Positions 40,195 through 49,347 of a stretch of DNA of 64,000 bases are shown in pieces; position 1 is the first letter of the stretch; each line of letters begins with the position of its first letter. The notes under the pieces are model-generated. The model saw only the letters and a program-made list of their open reading frames with translations, was not told where the DNA came from and searched no databases. Position numbers and translations under genes: made by a program. This stretch comes from JAFGLZ01 sp964622545 (GTDB lineage: Bacteria; Planctomycetota; Phycisphaerae; UBA1845; JAFGLZ01): positions 62,001 through 126,000 of the forward strand of contig CAZUQM010000007.1 in the NCBI GenBank assembly GCA_964622545.1, read 5' to 3'.

Positions 40195-41490
40195 TCATCG
40201 TGGTGAGCCGGCGGGCCTGCTGTCGGCGCGCTGCGCCGCGCCCTCTCCCAACGTCAGCTTCATCCCCGCTACCGGCGCGGGCAGATCGCTGACGATCACC
40301 CGATCACCCTCGGACAGCCCCCGGCGAACCAGCACGTTGTCGCGGCTCCGCCAGACCACGTCCACCGGCCGGATCTCCAGCGAACGCTCGTCGTTCATGA
40401 TCCAGACCTTCCCGCCGTCCCGCAGCAGCCGACGCGGCAGCCGAAACACGTCCTTCACCTCGCGGCCGTCGATCTCGATATTCACGTACGCCCCGATCAA
40501 CAGCGGACACGCCGACTCGCCCGGCGAGTCGAGCCGCAACGGATCGCGTACCGAGATCAACACCCGCGCCATCCGTCCCTCCGGCTCCAGGTCGCCCATC
40601 AACCGCACGACCCGCCCCACGCAGTGCTTCTGCCGCTCCGTGCCGAACTGCTGATGGATGCGGGCCGCCGACCCGCCGCGACCGTCCGCGCTGGGAAAGC
40701 GAATCCAGTCCAGCTGATCCACCGGCACCGCCGCCCGCACCCAATACGCATCCGTGCCCACCAGAGTGGCCAGCCGCGTCTGGCTCGTGACCTGAGCCCC
40801 GAGGTCGACGTTCTCCTCGGTCACCACGCACGAGAACGGCGCCCGGATGGTCGTCCGCTCCAGATCCAGCTCGGCCTCCCTCAAGGCCGCCTCGGCCCCC
40901 TTGAGCGCCGCGCGAAACTTCGCCAGATGCGGTTTGCGAAGGGCCAGCTCCCGGTCCAGCTCGCTGGCGTTCTTCTCGGCGCCCAGCAGCTCCCACTCCC
41001 GTTTGGCGATCTCCTGATGCCCCAGCTCCATCTTCAGGTCGTACTCGCACTGGGCGATCTGGGCCTGGGCCCGCTGCACGGCCAGCTCGTAGTCGCTCGG
41101 GTCGATGCGAAGCATGAACTCGTCCGCCTCAAACCGACCGCCCGGTACCAGCTTCGGGCTGAGCCTGACGACCTCGCCGCTGACCCGCGGCTGCAGGATC
41201 ACCTCCTGAGCGGCGACCACCGTGCCCATGACCTGCACGACCGCCTGCGCGTCGGTCCGCTGGACCTCCGTCACCTCGACCAGCGTCTCCTTGGCCTTGG
41301 GCTTGCGCTGCCGGGCCTTCGGGGCGGTCTCCACGAGGTACATCGCGCCGCCTCCGGCCCCGGCGATCACGCACAAGGGCAGCAAATACAACAGCAGCCC
41401 CCTGATCACACGACGCCCGAGACTCACACGCGGCGGGTCCGAGGCGACCTGCCCGATCTCACCGGCAACTCGTGGTTGTTCTTCGCTCAT
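40195..41490 (-). CDS. RND efflux membrane fusion protein (HlyD/AcrA family)
   Basis: A 431-residue periplasmic adaptor anchored by one N-terminal helix (GLLLYLLPLCVIAGAGGGAMYL, about residues 31-52). The lipoyl half-motifs (VMGTVVAAQEVILQPRVSGEV and TIRAPFSCVVTEENVDLGAQV) flank a helical hairpin (QRAQAQIAQCEYDLKMELGH ... ALKGAEAALREAELDLE). The beta-barrel and membrane-proximal domains follow. It links the RND pump to the TolC-like channel. The ATG at 41490 overlaps the stop of the TolC-like gene as ATGA, so the two are translationally coupled. The RND gene starts 208 bp downstream, with hairpins in between. Confidence 0.92.
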   Translation of the reverse strand: MSEEQPRVAGEIGQVASDPPRVSLGRRVIRGLLLYLLPLCVIAGAGGGAMYLVETAPKARQRKPKAKETLVEVTEVQRTDAQAVVQVMGTVVAAQEVILQPRVSGEVVRLSPKLVPGGRFEADEFMLRIDPSDYELAVQRAQAQIAQCEYDLKMELGHQEIAKREWELLGAEKNASELDRELALRKPHLAKFRAALKGAEAALREAELDLERTTIRAPFSCVVTEENVDLGAQVTSQTRLATLVGTDAYWVRAAVPVDQLDWIRFPSADGRGGSAARIHQQFGTERQKHCVGRVVRLMGDLEPEGRMARVLISVRDPLRLDSPGESACPLLIGAYVNIEIDGREVKDVFRLPRRLLRDGGKVWIMNDERSLEIRPVDVVWRSRDNVLVRRGLSEGDRVIVSDLPAPVAGMKLTLGEGAAQRADSRPAGSPR

Positions 41491-43088
41491 TTCGACACCG
41501 CTTTCGTAAGGCCCTCCGTGCGATAGAGAGGGCCGGGGGGTTCCAGCTCCTGCGTCCACGTCCCGCCCAGCGCCCGATAGAGATTCACGCGGAACGTCAG
41601 CAGGTCACGCCGCGCCGTCACCAGACTCCGCGCCAGGGCATGCGTGCTCGCCAGGGCCGTCAGCACGGGCAGATAGTCGTTCAAGCCCTTCTGATACCGC
41701 TGCGACGCCTCCCGCAGCGAGTTCCGGGCCGCCTCGTGCTGGTCCTCCAGCGCCGCAAGATACTCCCGCTGCTTGCGCTCCTGGATCAACGCGTCCTCGA
41801 CCTCGCGGACGGCCGCCAAAACCACCAGCCGGTACCCCGCCAGCCGCTCGTCCACCACCGCCAGCGTCCGACCGACCTCCGCCTCGCGGGCAAAGCCATC
41901 GAACAGCGGCTGCGTCAACGAGCCGGCCAGGCTCAGGAACCAGTCGTCGAAAAAGTGCGCGATCTCGCCCGTCCCGTAGCCGATCCCGCCCGTCAACCGA
42001 ATCGCCGGAAGCCGGTCGGCCCTGGCCGAGGCCACACGCCAGTCGGCCGCGTGCAAGTCCGACAACGCGGCCTGCACATCGGGCCTCCGCAGCAGCAGCT
42101 CGGCCGGAACCCCCGTGGCGGGTAGCCGGGGCACCTCCGTCAGATCGTAGCTGCCCAACTCCAGCTCCGCCGCGGCCGGCTTGCCCAACAGCAGCGCCAG
42201 CTCGTGCCGCAGCACGCGCTCCTGTGCCTCCACCAGCGGGATCTGCCGCTCGACCTCGTTAACGGCCTGACGCTGCTGATAGACGTCCAACGCCGAGACC
42301 AGCGCCTTGCGAAACCGCAGCTCCACCAGCTCGAGGTACGTCTTGCTCGTGGCGAGCTGCTCGGCCAAGATCCGTCGGAGCTCCCGCTGCTCGACGATCC
42401 GCAGCCAGCGGTCCACCACCTCGGCCGCCAGCGTCATCGCCGACGACTCCAGATCGAATCGCGTGGCCTCCAGGTCATACTGCGACGCCCGATAGCCCGA
42501 CGCGATCCGACCCCAGATGTCGAACTCGTAGCTCGCCGCCAGCGACAACCCGAACTGCTTGGTCTCGGTCTCGATCCGACTCGGCGAGCCCCCGTCGGCG
42601 ATCGAGCCGGCCCCGAGCGAGAAGGTCGAACCGGTCAGGCCCAGCCCCTGGCCGGCCCCCGTTCGCAGCCCCCTGCTGAAGCCGTTGACAACCGCGCTGC
42701 GCAGGACCGACCCCACCGACCGACCTCGCACCTCCTCAGGCTTGGTGACGGTCCGCCGATAGCTGCTGTCGCCCAAGACGTCCAGTTGCGGATAGAGCAG
42801 CGAGGCGGCCTGCACCGTCAGTGAACCGGCCTGATCCAGCCGTGCCCAGAGCTGCCGCAGCGTCAGGTTCTCGTCCATGGCCTCCTGGACGAGACCCTCG
42901 AGCTCCTCGCTGCCGAACTCCCGCCACCAGCGGTTGCTCCGGTCCCCTTGCTCGTTGGCCTCGCTGAACGACTCCGGCACCGGGCCCTCGGCCGGAGCGG
43001 TCCGCTTCGGCAGAAAGGCCTCGCACCCCGCGAGGACCACCATCAACAGCATCACCACGATAGCCAGCGCGGCCCTCAGGCACGGCAT
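41487..43088 (-). CDS. TolC-like outer-membrane efflux lipoprotein (NodT family)
   Basis: A 533-residue outer-membrane channel of the NodT/OprM type. The lipobox is MLLMVVLAGC (cysteine 22), followed by the family pattern WWREFGSEELEGLVQEAM near the start and long helices in two repeats (GYRASQYDLEATRFDLESSAMT; LRRPDVQAALSDLHAADWRV; RLPAIRLTGGIGYG; LFDGFAREAEVGRTLAVVDE). The ATG at 43088 overlaps the end of the TetR gene by 13 bases; the long frame upstream of it only reads through the regulator. It completes a tripartite pump with the MFP and RND proteins encoded immediately downstream. Confidence 0.93.
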   Translation of the reverse strand: MPCLRAALAIVVMLLMVVLAGCEAFLPKRTAPAEGPVPESFSEANEQGDRSNRWWREFGSEELEGLVQEAMDENLTLRQLWARLDQAGSLTVQAASLLYPQLDVLGDSSYRRTVTKPEEVRGRSVGSVLRSAVVNGFSRGLRTGAGQGLGLTGSTFSLGAGSIADGGSPSRIETETKQFGLSLAASYEFDIWGRIASGYRASQYDLEATRFDLESSAMTLAAEVVDRWLRIVEQRELRRILAEQLATSKTYLELVELRFRKALVSALDVYQQRQAVNEVERQIPLVEAQERVLRHELALLLGKPAAAELELGSYDLTEVPRLPATGVPAELLLRRPDVQAALSDLHAADWRVASARADRLPAIRLTGGIGYGTGEIAHFFDDWFLSLAGSLTQPLFDGFAREAEVGRTLAVVDERLAGYRLVVLAAVREVEDALIQERKQREYLAALEDQHEAARNSLREASQRYQKGLNDYLPVLTALASTHALARSLVTARRDLLTFRVNLYRALGGTWTQELEPPGPLYRTEGLTKAVSK

Positions 43089-43744
43089 CGCTCCACCTCC
43101 CCCTGCTCGGCAGGCAGGTTTCGCAAGGCCGCCAACGAGAACCTGATGATCTGGTCCGTCATCTGTTCGATGCTGGCCTGGTCGTACGTCTGCCAGGGGA
43201 TGAGCCGCGAGATGATCGGCTTGCCCCGGACGTAATGCATACACTGACCCACGATGCACTGTCCGCAGAGCTCCACCGTCCGTTGGCAGACCTGCGGGCC
43301 CAGCAGGTCGCGAACGATCGAGCACACGAATTCGAACCGCGGACGGATGAACCGCGCGACGATCATGTCGAGCGCCTCGGTCGGCTCGGACATCTCAAAG
43401 GCCATCAGCCGACTGAGCCGGGAGTGCTCGCCCTTGTCCAGCGCCCGTGAGATGAACGATCGCACGAACGCCCGGAGCCGCTCCTCCGGCGTCGCGGTCG
43501 GACTCCCGGCCATGCCGAGATGCTCAGGCGTGTCCATATGGGTATGAACGTGCTCGATGACGGCAAGATACAGGCCCTCTTTGTCGCCGAAGTGATAGTT
43601 CACGGCGTTGAGGTTGGCGTTTGCCTTGCCCACGATCTCCCGGACCGTCGCGTTGCGGTAGCCCTTCTCGGCAAAGACCTCGCAAGCGGCCTCCAGGATC
43701 CGCTCCTGCGTCGGGCACGTTCCGTCGTGATTGCACCGCTCCAT
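43076..43744 (-). CDS. TetR/AcrR family regulator of the efflux operon
   Basis: A 222-residue DNA-binding regulator and the first gene of the efflux operon. The N-terminal helix-turn-helix reads TQERILEAACEVFAEKG, YRNATVREIVGKANANLNAV, NYHFGDKEGLYLAVIEH. The C-terminal part resembles the CerR/DUF1956 type (RLSRLMAFEMSEPTEALDMI, FIRPRFEFVCSIVRDLLGP, VELCGQCIVGQCMHYVRG), with several cysteines and a likely ligand pocket. ATG at 43744 has GGAGGCGC upstream and begins with MERCNHDG. Because it overlaps the TolC-like gene, it is probably an autorepressor that controls the whole pump. Confidence 0.92.
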   Translation of the reverse strand: MERCNHDGTCPTQERILEAACEVFAEKGYRNATVREIVGKANANLNAVNYHFGDKEGLYLAVIEHVHTHMDTPEHLGMAGSPTATPEERLRAFVRSFISRALDKGEHSRLSRLMAFEMSEPTEALDMIVARFIRPRFEFVCSIVRDLLGPQVCQRTVELCGQCIVGQCMHYVRGKPIISRLIPWQTYDQASIEQMTDQIIRFSLAALRNLPAEQGEVERCRA

Positions 43745-43763
43745 AGCTGCGCCTCCATACGTG

Positions 43764-43798
43764 CGTTCCAAACGACTGTATAATACACGCGTTTCAAA
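43764..43798 (-). promoter_or_regulatory. promoter and candidate operator of the TetR-efflux operon
   Basis: Two 9-bp direct repeats, CGTTCCAAA (43764-43772) and CGTTTCAAA (43790-43798), flank the near-palindrome GTATAATAC (43778-43786). On the minus strand TATTAT is a plausible -10 with TTGCCT about 16 bp upstream as -35. The repeats 20-50 bp before the TetR start would suit regulator binding. Confidence 0.55.
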
Positions 43799-43962
43799 TC
43801 GAGGCAAGCCCAATCCAGGACTAAACTTAAGTCACTGCATAAGAAAACTTTAGAAAACGATCCGATCCGTAGCCCCTCGGCCTGGCCTCTGGAATCGACC
43901 CCTGGGCGACGTCGTCGGTCCGTCCGGAGAGCAGCCTGCCAAGGCGGCCCGGCCCCATCCAC

Positions 43963-45015
43963 CTACCCACTCGCCTCCAACCCCGCTCCCACCGCGTCCG
44001 GTCCGGGACAAAACGCCCCATCGCCCCGACGGATCGCCTCGACCAGCAGCATCGTCCTCGCCGCATCGCCGAAGTGGCTGCCCGGGGCCTGGCGCGACTG
44101 GACCGCGTCAATGAACGCCCGCGCCTGAGCCTGGAACCCGAACGTCGTCTTCAGATCCTCCGCGTCGTCGACGACCTGCTCGATCGTCGTCCGCTGCCGG
44201 CCCTCCGGCGTGACCTCCTCCATCGCCACCTGCGGCTCGACATAGGCCGAGTACCCCGTCGCGTGCACCTCAAACCGGTGCACCCGTCCGCCCGTGCTCC
44301 AGTTGCTCTGCAGCACGCCCACGCAGCCGTTGTCGAATCGCACGATCGCGTTCCACGCGTTGGGCACGACCTCGTTGAACTGGCTGACGACGGAGGCGAC
44401 GTTGACGGCCTCCGCACCGGCCAGCCATCGCAACGCATCCACGGCGTGGATCGCGTCGCACCCGATCACGTCGATCGCGCCGTCGTAGTAGACGGCCGAC
44501 TCGTGCTTGAAGAACGTCGCGCCCACCTGCTGAATCGGGCCCTTGGCCGCGGCACGCTCGCGAGCGTCGGCCAGCATCGGTGCGTACCGCCGGTTGAACC
44601 CCGTCATCGTGATGCACCTGCCCGCCTCGGCCAGGCGGGCCATGCTCGCGACCTGATAGGCCGTCACCGCCGGCGGCTTCTCGATGAACACGTCCAGCTT
44701 GCGACGCAGACACTCGATCACGATGTCGTACAGATGGTGGGGCGGCATCAGCACGACCACCGCGTCGGCCTTCACCTCGTCGAGCATCTGACGATAGCCG
44801 TGGTAGGTCTTGTCGATGCCGAACCGCTTGGCCGTCTGCTGCCGATTGGCCTTGTCCAGCTCGCACAGCGCGACCATCTCGACGTCGTCGAACTCGGCCA
44901 GGCTCGGGTAGTGGACGGCGTTGGCCATCCTACCGGCCCCGATGAGCGCGACGCGGACCTTGCCCGATCGCCGCGACCGCCGACTACGCGGTGATCCCTT
45001 CGTCTTCTTGGCCAT
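43963..45015 (-). CDS. Gfo/Idh/MocA family oxidoreductase
   Basis: A 350-residue NAD(P)-binding oxidoreductase. A basic leader (MAKKTKGSPRSRRSRRSGK) precedes the Rossmann motif VRVALIGAGRMANAVHYP. The EKP catalytic segment reads VFIEKPPAVTAYQVASM, and GCDAIHAVDALRWLAG holds the family's D-x3-H residues. The beta-sheet domain ends with FGFQAQARAFIDAVQSRQ, as in many sugar dehydrogenases of this group. The substrate is unknown. It is a single gene, downstream of the divergent SMC locus and upstream of the TetR promoter, and is not clearly part of an operon. Confidence 0.92.
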   Translation of the reverse strand: MAKKTKGSPRSRRSRRSGKVRVALIGAGRMANAVHYPSLAEFDDVEMVALCELDKANRQQTAKRFGIDKTYHGYRQMLDEVKADAVVVLMPPHHLYDIVIECLRRKLDVFIEKPPAVTAYQVASMARLAEAGRCITMTGFNRRYAPMLADARERAAAKGPIQQVGATFFKHESAVYYDGAIDVIGCDAIHAVDALRWLAGAEAVNVASVVSQFNEVVPNAWNAIVRFDNGCVGVLQSNWSTGGRVHRFEVHATGYSAYVEPQVAMEEVTPEGRQRTTIEQVVDDAEDLKTTFGFQAQARAFIDAVQSRQAPGSHFGDAARTMLLVEAIRRGDGAFCPGPDAVGAGLEASG

Positions 45016-45408
45016 GCGAACAAACTCCCCTTGACGACGGTACGGAGGTTATCCTCCACTGGGAACCCAGCGACGCTGCGCATGGTAGCCGACGACAGGA
45101 TCGACCGCACGGACCAGGCTAGCGCCACAGACGCCGGCCAGAATCAGTCGCCTTCGAATCCCATGAGTGCCTTGAATTTCGCATCGAGCCTCACATAGCG
45201 GGCGAATGAGGCGCCTTGCCCCAAGATATAGTGCCCCATGCGACTATTGACCCCTCCATCTGAGGGCCTGGGGCTGGACACGCCGGCCCGCTGTGATACA
45301 CTGGAGCCCGGATCAGGACGCGGTCGATAAGTGTAGGTGAGACCCCACCCCCCCAGGAGCAAGCTGGCGACACCACCGCGTGAGTTGGGCACGGGAGGCC
45401 CTGCGTGT
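45016..45408. other. 393-bp region upstream of smc
   Basis: It lies between the divergent Gfo/Idh gene and smc. It contains a possible 31-codon minus-strand ORF (45144-45238) and a C-run (CCCACCCCCCC near 45346) in the smc leader. GGGAGG lies ten bases before the smc ATG. No promoter is obvious. Confidence 0.4.
45144..45238 (-). CDS. possible 31-residue small ORF
   Basis: An ATG at 45238 opens a 31-codon frame (MGHYILGQGASFARYVRLDA, then KFKALMGFEGD) with GGAGGGG about 11 bases upstream. The amino acid composition is more balanced than that of the out-of-frame sequence around it. It matches no family I know and may be chance. Confidence 0.2.
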
Positions 45409-48400
45409 ATGCATCTTAAACGCCTCACAATGACGGGTTTTAAGAGCTTCGTCGAGAAGACCGACTTCGACTTCGATCGCGGCGTCACCTGCGTCGTCGG
45501 GCCCAACGGCTGCGGCAAGAGCAACGTCGTCGACGCGATCAAGTGGGTCCTCGGCGCCCAGTCGGCCAAGGCGCTCCGCGGCCGACAGATGCTCGACGTC
45601 ATCTTCAACGGGTCCAGCTCACGCAAGAGCAGCGGTATGGCCCAGGTCGATCTGGTTTTCGACAACAGCAGCGGACGTCTGTCCGTCGACCAGACCGAGG
45701 TCGTCGTCTCCCGCCGGCTCTATCGCAACGGCGACAGCGAATACCTCCTCAACAAGCAGCCCACCCGCCTCAAGGACATCCGCGAGCTCTTCTTCGATAC
45801 CGGCATCGGCTCGAACGCCTACAGCATCATCGAGCAGGGCAAGGTCGACGTCCTCCTCCAGGCCAGCCCTATCGACCGCCGCACGATCTTCGAAGAGGCC
45901 GCCGGCATCAGCAAATACAAAGCGCACCGCAAGGAGGCCGTCCGACGCCTCGATCGCGTCGAGCAGAACCTCCTCCGCGTGCAAGACAAGATCGACGAGC
46001 TCGAGAAACGCCTCCGTTCGATCAAGGTCCAGGCCGGCCGCGCGCGAAGCTACCAGGTCCTCAGCGAACGGTATCGCGAGCTCCGCGCCAGCTTCAGCAT
46101 GGCCGAGTACCACCGCCTCACCGAGCGATCCAAGGTCTTGACCGCCCAGCTCGACGAGGAATCCGACGCAGCCTCCGGCCTGCGAAGCGGCATCAGCCAG
46201 TGCGAGGCCGACCTGTCCTCGATCGCCGATCGCGTCGCCGATCTCGACCGAGCCATCTCCCAGCTCGACAACGAGCTGCTGACCGTCCAGTCGGAGATGA
46301 CCGGCAACCAGGAGCGTGTCGAGCAGCTCCGCGACCGCTTCGGCGAGCTGCACGAGAGCCTGGCCGCAGCACGACGCCGCCGGTTGGAAGAACGCCGCCG
46401 CCTCCACGAGCTGAGCCGAGAGCTCGAGCGCGAACAAGCCAGCGCCGAGGCATTGGAGCGCCAAGAGGCCGAGCAGGCCAGCCGTATCGAACACCTCCTG
46501 GCCGAGGATCGCGAGAAGGCCCGAGGTCTGGCCGAACTCGAAGCCCGGCTCGACGACGACAAGGCCGGCATCGTCGAGCTGCTGCGCCGAGCCGCCCAGC
46601 TCCACAACGAGATCGAGAACCTCGGCGCCCGTCGGGAAGACCTCCAAGCCCGCAAAGACCGTCTCGCCCAGCGCGAGGCCGAGATCCGCTCCGAGATCGA
46701 GGACCTGACCGAACGACAAGACACCCTGGCCCGCCGCGTCGACGAGATCGCCCGGCACATCGCCGCCCGGCGCGACCAGCTCGAGCAAAAACGCCAGGCC
46801 GCCGCCGCCCTCGACGAGCAGCGCGGCCGGATCGAGCAGGAGCTGGCCGAGGCCCGCGAGCATCGCAGCGGCCTGCGAAGCCGTCACGAGCTGCTCTGCC
46901 AGCTCGACGAAAGCCGCGAGGGCGTCAGCGACACCGTCCGACAGATTCTCCACGAGGCCGACGACCAGGCGGCCTCGCGATTCGCCTACGTCGAAGGCCT
47001 GGTCGCCGACCTGTTCGAGACCGACGTGGAGCACGCCGAGCTCATCGAGGGCGCCCTCGGCGGCCTCGAGCAATACCTCGTCGTGAGCGACTCCCAGGCG
47101 ATGTTCGGCGACCAGGACGCCCTCGATGCCTTCGAGGGATGCGTCCGCACGATCTGCCTCGATCGGCTCGGCCCGTTCATCAGCCCGCGCGATTTCTCCG
47201 CCGCCAAGGGCTTCGTCGCCGCCGCCGACGACCTCGTCCGGTGCGACGAGCGCCACCGCCCCCTCATGCGCCACCTGCTGGGCCGAACGGTCATTGCCGA
47301 GACGCTGCAAGACGCCCTCGATATGGCCGCCACGAGCTACGGCCGATATCGGTTCGTCGCCAAGACCGGCCAGATCATCGAGCCCGACGGTCGGGTGATC
47401 CTCGGTTCGGCCGAGGCCGCGATAGGCCTCGTCTCACGCAAGAGCCAGATCCGTGACCTCGAGGTCCACATCGCCCAGGCCGACCGGCAGATCGGCGAGC
47501 TCACCGAGCGGATGCGGTCCGCCTCGGCCGCCTTCGACGAGCTGCAAGAGGCCCAGAAAACGCTGCGGCAAGCCATCTACGAGGCCACCATCGAGCAGAC
47601 AGAGACCGCCGGCGACCTGCAGCAGGCCGAGGAGGAGATCCGACGCCTGACCAAACAGCAACCGCTGATCGCGGCCGAGCTCGACACCATCGAGCGCGAC
47701 GTGCACGAGGCAGACCGCCGCACCGCGACCGCCCAAGAGGAGTTGACCTCGCTCGAGGCCAGGCGTCACGAGTTGGAGCAGGCGTGCGAGCGGCTCAAGG
47801 CCGAGATCGCCCAGGCCGAGCAGGACCGCCAGGCCTTCGCCGAGGAGTTGACCGCCGCCCGCGTCGAGGCCGGCCGCATCGCCCAGCAGAAGGCCGGGCT
47901 CGCCGATCGCCTCCACGCCTTGAGTCAGGACCGGCATCGAGCCAAGCTCAACCTCCAGATCGCCGACAACGAGGTCGGCGAGGGCGAGCGCCGCATCGTG
48001 ACCGCCGAACGCGGCATCCTCCGCACCGAAGCGAAGCTCGCCAGCCTATACCTCAGCAAGGAACGCGTGCACCGCCGGGCGCTGACCCAGCGGCGAGAGC
48101 GCGAGCGCGTCCGGCTCTCGAGCGAGCAGATCAACGCCAAGCTCAAGGCGCACCGCGCGGACCTCGAGCAGATCGATCAGCGGCTCGGCGACGTCCGCGT
48201 CTCCTTGCAAGACGTCAACGTCCGCCGCGACGGGCTGGTCGCGCGGGTCCGCGACGAGCTGGACATCGACCTCGTCGCCAAGGCCGCCGACTACGAACCG
48301 ACGGAGCAGGACTGGACCGCCGTCGAGGCCGAGATCGCCGAGATCCGCCAGAAGCTCGACCGCCTCGGCAACGTCAACCTCGACGCCATCGCCGAGCAGG

Positions 48401-48987
48401 ACGAGCTGGAGCAGCGAGCCACCTTCCTCACCGGCCAGCGCGACGACCTGATCGCCTCGAAGAACAAGCTCGAAAGCCTGATCCAGAAGCTCAACCGCGA
48501 GTCGCGCGAGCGATTCGTCCAGAACTTCGAGGCCATCCGCAAGCACTTCCAAGACCTCTACCGCAAGCTGTTCGGCGGCGGCCGGGCCGACATCATCCTC
48601 GAAGACCCCAACGACGTCCTGGAGTGCGGCATCGAGATCGTCGCCCGACCTCCGGGTAAGGAGCTTCAGAGCATCTCGCTCCTGTCGGGCGGTGAGAAGA
48701 CCATGACCGCGGTGGCCCTGCTGCTGGGCATCTTCAAGAGCCGGCCCAGCCCCTTCGCCGTCTTGGACGAGGTCGACGCCGCGCTCGACGAGGCCAACAA
48801 CGAACGCTTCAACGGCGTGGTCAACGAGTTCCTCGAACACTCCCAGTTCATCATCATCACCCACTCGAAACGAACCATGAGCATCGCCGACGTGATGTAT
48901 GGCGTCACCATGCAGGAGCCGGGCGTGTCCAAACGCGTCTCTGTGCGGTTCGAGAATCATATGGACCAGACCAGCGCCGTGGCGTAA
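45409..48987 (+). CDS. smc: chromosome segregation SMC ATPase
   Basis: A 1192-residue structural maintenance of chromosomes protein that folds and segregates DNA as a dimer. The N-terminal ATPase half has MHLKRLTMTGFKSFVEKT and Walker A GPNGCGKSNVVDAIKWVLG. The first coiled coil runs to about residue 500. The hinge is near 520-660 (YVEGLVADLFETDVEHAELI ... GRVILGSAEAAIGLVSRKSQ). The second coil leads to the C-terminal half with LSGGEKTMTAVALL (signature) and FAVLDEVDAALDEANN (Walker B). The ATG at 45409 was chosen by the conserved start; the frame extends to 45337 without support. The ScpA and ScpB partners are not adjacent. Confidence 0.97.
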   Translation: MHLKRLTMTGFKSFVEKTDFDFDRGVTCVVGPNGCGKSNVVDAIKWVLGAQSAKALRGRQMLDVIFNGSSSRKSSGMAQVDLVFDNSSGRLSVDQTEVVVSRRLYRNGDSEYLLNKQPTRLKDIRELFFDTGIGSNAYSIIEQGKVDVLLQASPIDRRTIFEEAAGISKYKAHRKEAVRRLDRVEQNLLRVQDKIDELEKRLRSIKVQAGRARSYQVLSERYRELRASFSMAEYHRLTERSKVLTAQLDEESDAASGLRSGISQCEADLSSIADRVADLDRAISQLDNELLTVQSEMTGNQERVEQLRDRFGELHESLAAARRRRLEERRRLHELSRELEREQASAEALERQEAEQASRIEHLLAEDREKARGLAELEARLDDDKAGIVELLRRAAQLHNEIENLGARREDLQARKDRLAQREAEIRSEIEDLTERQDTLARRVDEIARHIAARRDQLEQKRQAAAALDEQRGRIEQELAEAREHRSGLRSRHELLCQLDESREGVSDTVRQILHEADDQAASRFAYVEGLVADLFETDVEHAELIEGALGGLEQYLVVSDSQAMFGDQDALDAFEGCVRTICLDRLGPFISPRDFSAAKGFVAAADDLVRCDERHRPLMRHLLGRTVIAETLQDALDMAATSYGRYRFVAKTGQIIEPDGRVILGSAEAAIGLVSRKSQIRDLEVHIAQADRQIGELTERMRSASAAFDELQEAQKTLRQAIYEATIEQTETAGDLQQAEEEIRRLTKQQPLIAAELDTIERDVHEADRRTATAQEELTSLEARRHELEQACERLKAEIAQAEQDRQAFAEELTAARVEAGRIAQQKAGLADRLHALSQDRHRAKLNLQIADNEVGEGERRIVTAERGILRTEAKLASLYLSKERVHRRALTQRRERERVRLSSEQINAKLKAHRADLEQIDQRLGDVRVSLQDVNVRRDGLVARVRDELDIDLVAKAADYEPTEQDWTAVEAEIAEIRQKLDRLGNVNLDAIAEQDELEQRATFLTGQRDDLIASKNKLESLIQKLNRESRERFVQNFEAIRKHFQDLYRKLFGGGRADIILEDPNDVLECGIEIVARPPGKELQSISLLSGGEKTMTAVALLLGIFKSRPSPFAVLDEVDAALDEANNERFNGVVNEFLEHSQFIIITHSKRTMSIADVMYGVTMQEPGVSKRVSVRFENHMDQTSAVA

Positions 48988-49035
48988 GATAACGATCTGT
49001 AACGGGGACGGGCTCCGAGTTGTGAGGAAGGACGT

Positions 49036-49206
49036 ATGTTCGCAAGAATCGCTCTTGTCGTTGGGACCGTGCCGCTGGTCGCCCAGGCCGGCTGCTCCCA
49101 GCAGGATTTCGTCAGCCTGGCGACCGTCGCCATTCAGTCGCTCGTCGGCACGGTCATCCCGCTGCTGGTCAACTCCCTCGTGGGCACGGGGGTGACGGGC
49201 GTCTAG
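49036..49206 (+). CDS. 56-residue putative lipoprotein downstream of smc
   Basis: A short gene 48 bp after smc with a good AGGAAGG ribosome site. The product begins MFARIALVVGTVPLVAQAGC, a lipoprotein signal with cysteine at 20, and then SQQDFVSLATVAIQSLVGTV, followed by a hydrophobic end (IPLLVNSLVGTG). The second half could form an amphipathic or membrane-associated helix. It has no recognised family. The clean start, lipobox and stop argue that it is real despite its size. Confidence 0.55.
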   Translation: MFARIALVVGTVPLVAQAGCSQQDFVSLATVAIQSLVGTVIPLLVNSLVGTGVTGV

Positions 49207-49347
49207 TCCGACGCCGATGGCCTACGGGCCTCGCCTGCCAGCCTGCGGCGGTTCCGACAGGTCCGCCCTGGCGTCGGATCGGTCCCATGCGATCGGTCGC
49301 CGACGTCCGAGCGGGCCTTTCTCATGCGCCAACAGCCCGCACGTTCA
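49207..49347. other. structured intergenic region after the small lipoprotein
   Basis: A perfect 9-bp inverted repeat TCCGACGCC (49207-49215) and GGCGTCGGA (49270-49278) encloses a GC-rich segment. Another pair, GATCGGTC words at 49279-49300, follows. This may be a termination structure or a small RNA; no T tract is convincing. Confidence 0.35.

Noticed and set aside
45619..47310. A 563-codon antisense frame inside smc
   Set aside because: It is rich in Leu, Ala, Val and Glu only because it mirrors the coiled-coil codons; the plus strand is unmistakably SMC.
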